Assembly (NCBI GenBank): GCA_016709305.1
Contig: JADJNA010000003.1
Location: 42,337 to 106,336, forward strand
Source of the DNA: Candidatus Villigracilis saccharophilus
GTDB lineage: Bacteria > Chloroflexota > Anaerolineae > Anaerolineales > Villigracilaceae
DNA: 64,000 bases
Direction of reading: 5' to 3'
In this document: positions 8,032-15,939 of the stretch, piece after piece
How positions within the stretch are numbered: the first letter of the stretch is position 1
Layout of the letters: each line of letters opens with the position of its first letter
Position numbers and translations under genes: made by a program
Notes under the pieces: model-generated
The model's input: only the letters and a program-made list of their open reading frames with translations
Told to the model about the DNA's origin: nothing
The model's database searches: none

Positions 8032-8340
8032 TTAAGGATTAGTAATTGGGGATTGAGGAGAGGATGGAGGTTGTAATTCATCCAGTGGAACGAAGCGGTG
8101 CATGAATTCCATCGCCTCGCGCCATTCGTTGAAGTTGATCTCTTCCGCATTTTGAATGTGGCGGATCGTGCCGTGATATGCGAGTTTTTCAGCCGAGGTT
8201 TCTTCCATCACAAAACGGATGATGAAAGAGGATATCAGGGGTGGGGGCATAGCGTCCATCTGGCACAGAATATCAGAGGGCGGTAACAAAGAGGTTACAA
8301 ATGGAATGGTAGGAGAAGGATTACAGACTTCAGCCTGCAT
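8032..8340 (-). CDS. small conserved-type hypothetical protein
   Basis: 102 residues from the longest start; in-frame ATGs at 8259 and 8250 are alternatives and none has a clear RBS. The central part, IIRFVMEE...GTIRHIQN...FNEWREAMEFMHRFVP, resembles small Chloroflexota proteins of unknown function; the Pro-rich ends look non-conserved. The last codons fall in an intergenic-type repeat (TAATTAAGGATTAGTAATTG). It sits between the activator and the KASIII-like gene. The function is not known. Confidence 0.5.
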   Translation of the reverse strand: MQAEVCNPSPTIPFVTSLLPPSDILCQMDAMPPPLISSFIIRFVMEETSAEKLAYHGTIRHIQNAEEINFNEWREAMEFMHRFVPLDELQPPSSPQSPITNP

Positions 8341-8369
8341 TTGAAGAGCGGACTACAGTCCACCATCCG

Positions 8370-11300
8370 CTACGATCGAATCAGTTTTTTGTAGAGTTCC
8401 TGCGTTTCCTGTGAAGGCGAGACATCAAGTTCATCCTTCAGGGTTTGCAGGCAGCGCTGATACGTCCGCGCCAATTGACCGCGGTCACCCAGATAATTGT
8501 AGGCGGTCATCAAGTGGCGATAGGCGCGTTCCCAGCAATTGTCTTTTGCGAGCACACGCTGGCACAGGTCAATGGCGTCGGTGTATTTCTCGCCTTGGAT
8601 ATAGTGATCACAAAGCTTATCCGCGGCTTCAAGAAACAACGTGGACAAAAATTCACGTTCCTCTGCCGCCCAGGTTTCATACAATGAATCAGGCAAATAT
8701 TCGCCTCGAAATAAATTGATAGCCGTATGCAAATACGCCGCAGAATTGGCTTTGACTCCCTCGCGGGCAGCGCGCGCAAATTGTTCAGAATCAAGCCAGA
8801 GGTCGGCGTTGAGGCGCAGAGTGTAGGTGGTTCCGTCGCGCACAATGAAGGCCGAGTCGCTGCCTGAGTCGCGCTCAGGTTCAAGCACCTGATAGAGCGT
8901 GTTCAAGGTGATCTTAAAATTGCGCTGCGCGGTGGCAATGTCGGCTTCGGGCCAGAGGGATTCGCAGATCTGGTCACGGTCAAGCGGGGAATGGCGATAG
9001 GAAATGAGCAGTTGAAACAGTTGACGGGATTTCTCACGCCGCCAGCCATTGGGAGGAATGACCTCGCTTCCCCTCTTAACCTGAAAGTTGCCCAGTGTTT
9101 CGACGGAGAGTCTAAACCCAGGGTGACTCTGCACCCGCGCCAGGCCAAGCGACTCCAACAAACGGGCGGCATATGTACCCTCCCAGTTTTGGTCGCGGGC
9201 GGTCACAAGCAGCGGCGTGAAGATGCGTTCATCCGGCGCGCCCAGCAAGGATGGGCTGGTGAAGAAGAAACCATAATCACCGGCAAGACAGGCAGAAAGG
9301 ACTTCAGGCAGCACTCGTTCAAGGCGCGCAGCCTGTTTTTGTTTATGCCAGCCGTAACACAACCACAGGCGCGCCGCCGTGCGCCCGAACGGGTCGCTGC
9401 ATTCCTGAAAACCAAGCACGGCGCGGTTAAGCCATTCTTCGGCGGCTTCGAAACGTGAGGCGAGCATGAGACTTGCGCCCATCGTCAGGCGCGTGAGGGA
9501 CGCGATCCACTCGTCGCCGGCCTGGCTTGCGATCTCAATCGCCTGCTGCGCATGGATTTGGGCGAGGGTCAGGTCGCCTTGATAACCACAGGCTCGGCAT
9601 AAACCCCAATTGGCTTCCACCAGCAGACGGGCTACATTTAATGTACGGCTGATCTCGATGGTCTTTTCAAATTGCGCCCGGGCGAGGATGTAATCGGCGT
9701 TGCTGGTCAACATGAGAGCATGTCCCTGGCGCATATAACCCACAGCCGAGACGAATGGCGATTTGAGTTCACCACCACGGCGGGTGCCTTCAAGCGCAGA
9801 TTGATATGCAAGGTCGCCCAGTCCTTGAAATGAATAGATCAAGGAAAGGATCAAATGAGTTTCGCGGTGTGCGCGCGGAGTTTGCACAGGCTGCTGTTTT
9901 TCGGCCAGCGCTCTTTCCTCCAATCCGCGGCTGGCTTCGCTGAGGCGTCCTGTGCGCAGCCAGACACGAAAGAGAAGTTGATCGTTGGAAGGACTTTCCA
10001 GGCGCAAATCTTCAGCGCGCTGACGAAGGCGCTCGGCTTCATCAACATGTCCTGAGTTGAGTTTGTTTTCAGCAAGCAATTCAAACAAGCGGACCTGGGC
10101 CTCGCGGTCTTCGAAACCGTCACTTAAGCGGATGGCCTCTTCGAGCAATTTTTCCGCTTCCGATGGATTGACTGTATCGAGATAGACACGCGCCTGCCCG
10201 CGCAGGGCACGTGCCACGCCATCCTGTTGCCCGCGCGCGCGCCAGATGGTTTCAGCCTGACGATACCACCCCTGCGCTTCATCAAATCGGGAATGCAGAC
10301 GGGCCAACTCTCCAAGCGTAAATATAAGCATGGGATGTTGATGCAGGCTGAGGGGCGGCAAAGATGCGATGTATGTCGTGAGCGTATCAAGCCGTCCACT
10401 GGAAAGCAGAGTCGCGGAGTAGGTATCCAGTAGATCTGCCATGTCATTCCAGGCTTGAGCCTCAAGCAGGTGGTAAATGGCGGATTCTGGATCCTTTTGC
10501 TTAATGAAGTAATTTGCGGCGGCGTGATTCCATTTCAGGCGCTGATCGGGTGTGGATTGCTGGCGCAAAAAATTATGAAAGATATGGTGGTAGCGCAATG
10601 TGCCTTCGGCGGTTTCAACGACGAAGAGATCCTGCCGGCGCAAATAGGCGAGCATGGAAACTGAATCGTTTGACGAATTTCCCGCCGCTCTGCGGAGTTC
10701 GTCGCAGGCCTCGGGGGAGAGGTCGCGCAAAATGGAGGTGGTCAGTAAAAAGTCACGGATGTCTGTCGGGTGACGCGAGAAGACTTCACGCGCCAGCACA
10801 TCGAACAGCGATTCAAGTGAACCTGCCTGCCAGCGCAGAGGAAATTCCAGCGCGGATGAAGCCTGACTACGGACACTCTGCCAGATGAGCTGCAAGGCAA
10901 TTGCCCAACCTTCAGTGTACGTTAACAGGGATTCAACTTCTTCGTGAGTGAGTTCAAGTTTGTAATGGCTTGTAAAGAGCGCTGCGATTTCCGGAACAGT
11001 AAAAGTCAACGCTGCCTGATCAAGAAACAAAACATCACCCTGCGAGCGCCAGCGTGCCAGGTTGGGCAGGCTGATGGTGGGGCGCCCGGAGAGCAGGATA
11101 TGCAGGGAAGCGGGCGCAAGTCCGATCAAGCGGTCAAGAATATGCGCCACCTCGCCATTCTCAATAACGATATGCGCATCATCCAGAACAAAGAGGATGG
11201 GCTGTGTGATATGCTCACTTAATGCGTTCAGGAATTGGTCGAGGATGCCGCGCCAGGGAAGGATGCCTTGTGTGCCGTCCCAGGCTTCGAGATAGGGAAT

Positions 11301-11597
11301 GGGCAGGTCGGGGGTATCAGGCAGGGCCTCACGGGTGGCGTGGAATAAATGTAGAAGGAACACCAGCGGGTCGCTGTCCTCCTCGTGGACTTGATACCAG
11401 ATCAATGGGTGGATCTCTGAGGCTAGTTCAGCCAGGGCGGTACTTTTGCCATAGCCTGCACCTGCCTGCAAAATGGTGAGGCGATAGTCCAACGACTCGC
11501 GCAAGAACGCCATCACCCGCGGGCGGGACAAGGTCCGCGCGTTGCGGGGCGGGGGGATGATCTTGGTGCGGAGAACGTGGGGGGAAATTCGATGCAT
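8370..11597 (-). CDS. BTAD-domain transcriptional activator with STAND ATPase (AfsR/MalT-like)
   Basis: 1075 residues. The N-terminus has a Walker A GAGYGKST (about 46-53) and Walker B VLDDAH within an NB-ARC/STAND ATPase like MalT; the middle is TPR-like helical repeats; the last ~245 residues form a winged-helix DNA-binding domain (GWRREKSRQLFQLL) followed by a bacterial transcriptional activation (BTAD) domain, as in SARP/AfsR proteins. Such proteins bind a ligand or partner through the repeats, oligomerise with ATP and activate transcription. It is co-oriented with the acyl-CoA cluster downstream and is its likely regulator. The TnpB element lies immediately upstream, where its promoter should be. 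No SD is visible before the ATG. Confidence 0.9.
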   Translation of the reverse strand: MHRISPHVLRTKIIPPPRNARTLSRPRVMAFLRESLDYRLTILQAGAGYGKSTALAELASEIHPLIWYQVHEEDSDPLVFLLHLFHATREALPDTPDLPIPYLEAWDGTQGILPWRGILDQFLNALSEHITQPILFVLDDAHIVIENGEVAHILDRLIGLAPASLHILLSGRPTISLPNLARWRSQGDVLFLDQAALTFTVPEIAALFTSHYKLELTHEEVESLLTYTEGWAIALQLIWQSVRSQASSALEFPLRWQAGSLESLFDVLAREVFSRHPTDIRDFLLTTSILRDLSPEACDELRRAAGNSSNDSVSMLAYLRRQDLFVVETAEGTLRYHHIFHNFLRQQSTPDQRLKWNHAAANYFIKQKDPESAIYHLLEAQAWNDMADLLDTYSATLLSSGRLDTLTTYIASLPPLSLHQHPMLIFTLGELARLHSRFDEAQGWYRQAETIWRARGQQDGVARALRGQARVYLDTVNPSEAEKLLEEAIRLSDGFEDREAQVRLFELLAENKLNSGHVDEAERLRQRAEDLRLESPSNDQLLFRVWLRTGRLSEASRGLEERALAEKQQPVQTPRAHRETHLILSLIYSFQGLGDLAYQSALEGTRRGGELKSPFVSAVGYMRQGHALMLTSNADYILARAQFEKTIEISRTLNVARLLVEANWGLCRACGYQGDLTLAQIHAQQAIEIASQAGDEWIASLTRLTMGASLMLASRFEAAEEWLNRAVLGFQECSDPFGRTAARLWLCYGWHKQKQAARLERVLPEVLSACLAGDYGFFFTSPSLLGAPDERIFTPLLVTARDQNWEGTYAARLLESLGLARVQSHPGFRLSVETLGNFQVKRGSEVIPPNGWRREKSRQLFQLLISYRHSPLDRDQICESLWPEADIATAQRNFKITLNTLYQVLEPERDSGSDSAFIVRDGTTYTLRLNADLWLDSEQFARAAREGVKANSAAYLHTAINLFRGEYLPDSLYETWAAEEREFLSTLFLEAADKLCDHYIQGEKYTDAIDLCQRVLAKDNCWERAYRHLMTAYNYLGDRGQLARTYQRCLQTLKDELDVSPSQETQELYKKLIRS

Positions 11598-11619
11598 GGG
11601 GTGAAGTCCAAGCAGATTC

Positions 11620-11770
11620 TACCGCAAGTAAACGAACCCCACAGCTAAAGCAGGGGGCTTTGTCCCTGAACACGAAGGTTCGAGACCATTGGCAGGTTTA
11701 CTTCTGCCCTGACTGCGATATTCACAGCCGCTACTCTGTCCGCATTGCCAGAGAAGTTGCAAGCGGTACA
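11620..11770 (-). ncRNA. probable omega (re) RNA at the 3' end of tnpB
   Basis: Known TnpB systems derive the guide RNA from the 3' part of tnpB plus the element right end, with the guide taken from flanking DNA. Here the tnpB stop (11645-11647) falls inside a hairpin built on CCCCTGCTTTAGCTGTGGGG (minus strand), the typical RNA end structure. The guide would come from roughly 11600-11625. Exact ends cannot be fixed by eye. Confidence 0.4.
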
Positions 11771-12748
11771 AAGGAAAACAGATTGAGACTTGCGATTGGC
11801 TTTATCAACACAACCACATTCGGGGCAGGTGCGCGAGGTGTTTCTTGGATCAACGAAGATCACAGGAACCCCCACGCGCTCGGCTTTGTAAACGATGTAC
11901 TGCCTCAGTTGGTAGAACGACCAATTCGCATGTCTCGCTCTCTGCTTGCGTCCTTTTACGGGAGCCTCACGGATACCGCCCAATTCTTCAAGGGCGATCG
12001 CTCGATGAGTGTCATACGCAATCTGTACGAGAATTTTGCTAATTCTATGGTTGGTTGTTTTTTGAAAACGGGATTGAACGCCAGATATTTTCTTGAGTTT
12101 TCGTCTGGCGGATTTGGTCTGTTTCTTTTGCAAATTGCTTCTGCGATGTCCAAACTTTCGGCGGTTATCTTCGATCGCCGCGCCGCTGAACCCGCCACCG
12201 TCCGAAGTCGCGGCGATCTGGACAAGACCCAGATCCACCCCCAACACCCCTTCCACGTCAATTGGCTTGGGTGTCTCCACCTCGCAGACAACCATCAGGT
12301 AAAACTTACCTTTGACCAGACACAAGTCGCTTTCCCCATGCTGGCCTTTGAGCAATTCAAGCTGGCGTTTTCCGCAGGCAAAGGACATCTTTTGTCTGCC
12401 CGCTACTGTCCAGATGCTCAACTCCATCCTGTCCAGTTTGTAGGTCAGGATGCGGTCATCAAAAGCAATCGCGCCATGCGGCTTGAAAGTACGTTTGACT
12501 TTTCTATCCAGCTTATAAGCATCTGCAACTTTCGAGATGCAACGCACAACCACCTGTGCGGTCAAGCCAAACATTTCCTTGACAGCGTAATACGTAAGTT
12601 TGTGGATTGGAAATTGTTTGAATGTCTGACTATCCCACGCCTGTTCGCTGATGTAATTGCAGGCGGCGTTTGCAACCTCAAGAGTTTTACGAAGGGCTTG
12701 CGCTTGTTCAGGCGTAGGCAGGAGTTTTATTTGAGCGGTCAATTTCAT
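11645..12748 (-). CDS. tnpB: RNA-guided endonuclease TnpB (IS200/IS605 family)
   Basis: 367 residues from the ATG at 12748 (MKLTAQIKLLPTPEQ); an upstream ATG adds eight residues. All RuvC-like catalytic residues are present, numbered from the upstream ATG: Asp180 in GVDLGL, Glu262 in ALEELGGI and Asp345 in GNADRVAAVNI. The Zn finger CPEC...CTAC (316, 319, 335, 338) lies between motifs II and III. TnpB is a guide-RNA-directed DNA nuclease that helps the element persist at its site. A TATAAT box six bases before the ATG suggests a leaderless mRNA. The gene shows no frameshift, so the nuclease is probably functional. Confidence 0.93.
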   Translation of the reverse strand: MKLTAQIKLLPTPEQAQALRKTLEVANAACNYISEQAWDSQTFKQFPIHKLTYYAVKEMFGLTAQVVVRCISKVADAYKLDRKVKRTFKPHGAIAFDDRILTYKLDRMELSIWTVAGRQKMSFACGKRQLELLKGQHGESDLCLVKGKFYLMVVCEVETPKPIDVEGVLGVDLGLVQIAATSDGGGFSGAAIEDNRRKFGHRRSNLQKKQTKSARRKLKKISGVQSRFQKTTNHRISKILVQIAYDTHRAIALEELGGIREAPVKGRKQRARHANWSFYQLRQYIVYKAERVGVPVIFVDPRNTSRTCPECGCVDKANRKSQSVFLCTACNFSGNADRVAAVNIAVRAEVNLPMVSNLRVQGQSPLL

Positions 12749-12754
12749 GGCGTG

Positions 12755-12760
12755 ATTATA
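12755..12760 (-). promoter_or_regulatory. -10 box giving a leaderless tnpB transcript
   Basis: On the minus strand a perfect TATAAT ends six bases before the tnpB ATG at 12748, so transcription should begin at or next to the start codon. No Shine-Dalgarno sequence is present. Confidence 0.55.
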
Positions 12761-12996
12761 CCGCAGCTTCAATCTATTGAAAATGCTCTAGCGAAAGTAC
12801 ATCGCCAGCGGCTATCCCTCTCCACTGCTAAAGCAGGGAGTTTCTTGCCGAGGTCTCGATGATTTTTTACATTGGGCAGGAAAGAGAAGGGAAAATATAT
12901 CCGATCGTTCCCCCGCTGGCAATTATGACGATTTGCTTAGATCCCGTACTGCCGCCTGCAATCGTTACCAAACACCCAGGCGAATATGGCCTTTCG

Positions 12997-13392
12997 TCAT
13001 GGAATGATGCCCGCGCAAGCCACCCCGTTTTTAGGCGAGCTGATCGTCTCTGTTTTCCAGGCTTCCCTATCCAGGAAAATACGGCATGTGATCTCACCCG
13101 TCACACTTGGGTTTGATGCTGTCAAAAACACGGTCGTGCCGCTCTTTATCTTCACAGTCTGCGACCATGGAACTGAAACATTTGTCGGTTCGGTCATATT
13201 CACTTTCCCTGCCCGCAGGGTGATGGACGCGAATCCACCGGAGGCTTCCACCTCAAAACGAACCATGCTGGTGGTTCTCACCGTCTTCAAAGAGCTTAGG
13301 TAATCAAAACCCACAAAAGCCATCATCAGGACAACGGATAATATGGCCAGTTGAAGAACAGCTTTTGAACGATCTGATAGATTTTTTAACAT
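12997..13392 (-). CDS. single-pass membrane protein with MmpS-like extracellular domain
   Basis: 131 residues. A hydrophobic segment at about residues 13-30 (AVLQLAILSVVLMMAFVGF) anchors the protein, and the rest should be outside the membrane. The C-terminal pattern WSQTVKIKSGTTVFLTAS followed by GEITCRIFLD and a late CAG resembles the MmpS-type beta domain (SGTxVYLxA...TCEIxVDG), a resemblance seen by eye only. The two cysteines could form a disulfide. It stands alone, divergent from the acyltransferase gene. The function is unknown. The stretch 12851-12996 downstream shows no gene. Confidence 0.6.
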   Translation of the reverse strand: MLKNLSDRSKAVLQLAILSVVLMMAFVGFDYLSSLKTVRTTSMVRFEVEASGGFASITLRAGKVNMTEPTNVSVPWSQTVKIKSGTTVFLTASNPSVTGEITCRIFLDREAWKTETISSPKNGVACAGIIP

Positions 13393-13578
13393 GGGGTTCC
13401 TTTGCTTGTTGATTCATTATATATCGCGCAAAGCGGGATTAACTGAAACATACAAATCTGTATATTAGCGCTTCGGCGTTATATACCCCCGCATTTTTCG
13501 CGATGGACTCAGGCGCAAGGAACCGATCTGATTTTGCGACAGCCGTGTACCGTCCTCCAGTCTCCATCACCCACTCTC

Positions 13579-13587
13579 TGATAAAAT
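13579..13587 (+). promoter_or_regulatory. extended -10 (TGATAAAAT) before the acyltransferase gene
   Basis: TGATAAAAT ends nine bases before the ATG at 13597, within CTCTGATAAAATCACC, a block repeated with the same spacing before ettA (23755-23763). No RBS follows, so a leader of only a few bases is expected. Confidence 0.5.
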
Positions 13588-13596
13588 CACCCCAGT

Positions 13597-14760
13597 ATGG
13601 CAAACAAATCCCCCGTCACGGATCTAACCAACAAAACGGAAATAGGTAAACTGGATCATATCGATTCATTAAGAGGGATCGCCATTCTGATGGTCATGCT
13701 GGTGCACACGGCCCAGTCTGTACCGGAACTGCCGCGCTGGGCGCTGACGATCACAAAATACGGTCAACTTGGCGTGCAGTTGTTCTTTGTGGTTTCCGCC
13801 ATCACCTTATGCCTTTCCGCGGACCGCAAGAGCGGCGAAAGTCAGGGGACAAAAAAATATTTCATCCGCCGTTTTTTCAGGATCGCTCCGCTGTATTATT
13901 TCGGGATCATCTGGTACTTTTTATTCCGCTCAGCGCAAACTTCCCTGGAAGCAGGGACCCTTCAAACCGCGGACAGTTACACCCTGATCAATATGCTGGC
14001 TAATTTCTCGTTCACGCACGGGTTCTATCCTCCCGCCCATAACTACATTGTCCCCGGCGGCTGGTCCATTGGGACCGAGATGGCCTTTTATCTGTGTTTC
14101 CCCCTGCTCTTCCTGATGTTCAAGAAGATGGATCAAGGTGGTGTGTTTCGATTCCTGCTGTTTTTTTTACTGACAATAGGTTGTTATTATATTTTTGAGA
14201 ATTGGGTTGTGGCATGGATGGGCACCCCGGTGGAGAAGAACAATTTCATCTACTACAACCTGCTTAATCAACTGCCTGTATTCACACTCGGCATGCTGGC
14301 GTATTTTCTCACCCGCAATTACGGGGCGGCAAAGCTACCGGCTGTGATCAACCTGCTTTTCCTCGGTCTGTTCTCGTGGCTGACCATTTTTCTATGGCAC
14401 ACTGACTCGTTCCCTCAAAAAACATTCATGTTCGTTCCATTCACGGCCGGGCTGGCGTTCGTGTTTCTGTATCACCTCTTCGCGCAGATCAGAATGCTGA
14501 ATTTTTCCATTCTGCAGCGGATCGGACAGGTCTCCTACTCCATGTACATTCTGCACTTCCTGTTTGCCTGGTATGGCGCGGAATATCTAAATAAATGGTT
14601 TGGCGGGTATGGAAGACCGCTCATCGAATTGGGAATATATTACCTGTTGACGATCGTGCTTTCGTTCGCTCTTGCCATGCTTTCAGAAAAATTCCTGGAA
14701 AAGCCCGGTATCAACGCGGGCAGAAGGCTGATCCAAAAAATGGACAAGACCCAACCCTGA
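13597..14760 (+). CDS. acyltransferase 3 family membrane protein (OafA/YrhL-like)
   Basis: 387 residues, a typical length. The N-terminus HIDSLRGIAILMVMLVH contains the conserved Arg and His of the acyltransferase-3 family, followed by about ten hydrophobic helices and FFRIAPLYY. These enzymes acetylate or otherwise acylate extracytoplasmic polysaccharides, lipids or antibiotics with acyl-CoA as donor. It is a single gene with no functional partner next to it, so the acceptor cannot be named. The start follows an extended -10 box and has no SD. Confidence 0.9.
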   Translation: MANKSPVTDLTNKTEIGKLDHIDSLRGIAILMVMLVHTAQSVPELPRWALTITKYGQLGVQLFFVVSAITLCLSADRKSGESQGTKKYFIRRFFRIAPLYYFGIIWYFLFRSAQTSLEAGTLQTADSYTLINMLANFSFTHGFYPPAHNYIVPGGWSIGTEMAFYLCFPLLFLMFKKMDQGGVFRFLLFFLLTIGCYYIFENWVVAWMGTPVEKNNFIYYNLLNQLPVFTLGMLAYFLTRNYGAAKLPAVINLLFLGLFSWLTIFLWHTDSFPQKTFMFVPFTAGLAFVFLYHLFAQIRMLNFSILQRIGQVSYSMYILHFLFAWYGAEYLNKWFGGYGRPLIELGIYYLLTIVLSFALAMLSEKFLEKPGINAGRRLIQKMDKTQP

Positions 14761-14980
14761 ACTTAAGCCTCTCCTCTTCCGATAAAATTTTCATCACGCC
14801 AATGAAAAATCGTACTCATCAGATAAAGAAGCAAGTTGTTCCTGGTTGAATATTCCTTAAAAACGCTCATAAAAAACGTTGTGTAATCGTGTGAGGGACG
14901 TAGGGCTTGCGTCAAGCGGATATGGCAGGCTGGTGATAAAGTTAGCTTCGTAAGTGATTTCTCTTCTCCTCCTCCGTAGC

Positions 14981-15020
14981 AATTGAAAGAGCCAGTGTTG
15001 GCGCACTGGCTCTTTCAATT
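14981..15020. repeat. perfect 17-bp hairpin in the 375-base spacer 14761-15135
   Basis: AATTGAAAGAGCCAGTG (14981-14997) is exactly mirrored at 15004-15020 with a six-base loop. It could terminate the acyltransferase mRNA 220 bases upstream, but no T-run follows, so it may be an unrelated mobile hairpin. The rest of the spacer shows no gene. Confidence 0.6.
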
Positions 15021-15135
15021 TAGGGGACGAAGTCCGCATCAGAAACTGCTGCTTGCTTTGGATCTATCGGGTTTGCAAATAGGTTGGGTACGATTAAAAT
15101 GGATCTTGAAATTATCCTCTCCGAAGGAAATAAAA

Positions 15136-15933
15136 ATGAAAATTGAATTCCTTACAACCGACGATGGTGTGAAGTTGGGGTACATGGACAAAGGCGGCGG
15201 CATAGCGGTGATACTGATGGCTGGATATAGCGCTCCCGCGACATCCTGGTATATGGACGAGAAAGTTTTGTTAAAGCATGGGTACCGTGTGATCGCTTTC
15301 GATCGGCGGTCACATGGAAGTTCCGAGAATCCATCTTTTGGACAGGATATGGCAACGCAGGGCAGGGACCTTGACGCATTGATGCGCCATTTGAAAATAA
15401 AGAAAGCGTTCTTGATCGGTCAATCGCAGGGGGCATCGTGCATGTGGTCTTATATTGCGCAGTTCGGTACGGAGCATCTGTATGGGGTGATCAGCGTTGA
15501 CCAGACACCCAAAATGATCAATGACGAAAGCTGGCCGTACGGCATGACCGGTTTGAACGCGGGAACACGCCCGACCTTTTTTGATTCACCGCTTCCAACG
15601 CCGAATAAGAAATCTTTGAATATGTTCCTTATTGGAGTGTTGCTGCGCGGGAAGAAATACTTGGACTTTGATCGCGTGGGGACAAAGCCTTTGCTGTTGG
15701 ATCACGCGGACGCAGATTGGCGGGAGACGATCAGGAAAACGGATGTGCCGTCTCTGTTCGTTGCTGGAGGGGAGAGTCCCTTCTGGTCCAGGGAACATGC
15801 CGCCGCGAGCGCCGCGCTTTGCCCGCGCGGTGAATCTGCCGTGGTGGAAGGTTCAGGGCACGCGGTCAATTGGGAATGTCCGAAGGAATTCAGCGCCGTG
15901 GTGCTGGCGTTTTTATCCAAGGTGAGCAAATAG
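15136..15933 (+). CDS. alpha/beta-fold hydrolase
   Basis: 265 residues from the ATG at 15136, chosen because GAAGGAAA precedes it and similarity starts there (MKIEFLTTDDGVKLGYMD); the open frame extends further upstream. Features are the RSHGSS segment after strand 4, nucleophile elbow GQSQGA, and a late His in GSGHAVNWECP. It resembles non-heme chloroperoxidase and esterase-type hydrolases, usually promiscuous esterases. The next gene starts six bases after its stop, so they form an operon with a 2-hydroxyacid dehydrogenase; a shared pathway such as ester or lactone opening followed by oxidation is inference. Confidence 0.85.
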   Translation: MKIEFLTTDDGVKLGYMDKGGGIAVILMAGYSAPATSWYMDEKVLLKHGYRVIAFDRRSHGSSENPSFGQDMATQGRDLDALMRHLKIKKAFLIGQSQGASCMWSYIAQFGTEHLYGVISVDQTPKMINDESWPYGMTGLNAGTRPTFFDSPLPTPNKKSLNMFLIGVLLRGKKYLDFDRVGTKPLLLDHADADWRETIRKTDVPSLFVAGGESPFWSREHAAASAALCPRGESAVVEGSGHAVNWECPKEFSAVVLAFLSKVSK

Positions 15934-15939
15934 GTACCC

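Larger units (their letters stand above)
11625..12850 (-). mobile_element. solo TnpB element of the IS200/IS605 superfamily (IS1341-like)
   Basis: One tnpB gene is bounded by similar subterminal sequences: CCACAGCTAAAGCAGGGGG near 11638-11656 and CCACTGCTAAAGCAGGGAG near 12823-12841. No tnpA (Y1 transposase) is present, so movement would need a TnpA in trans. The element sits directly upstream of the BTAD activator gene. The boundaries are approximate. Confidence 0.6.

Noticed and set aside
11660..12862. A 400-codon open frame on the plus strand
   Set aside because: It is the antisense of tnpB; its translation has no family features while the minus strand shows all RuvC and zinc motifs.
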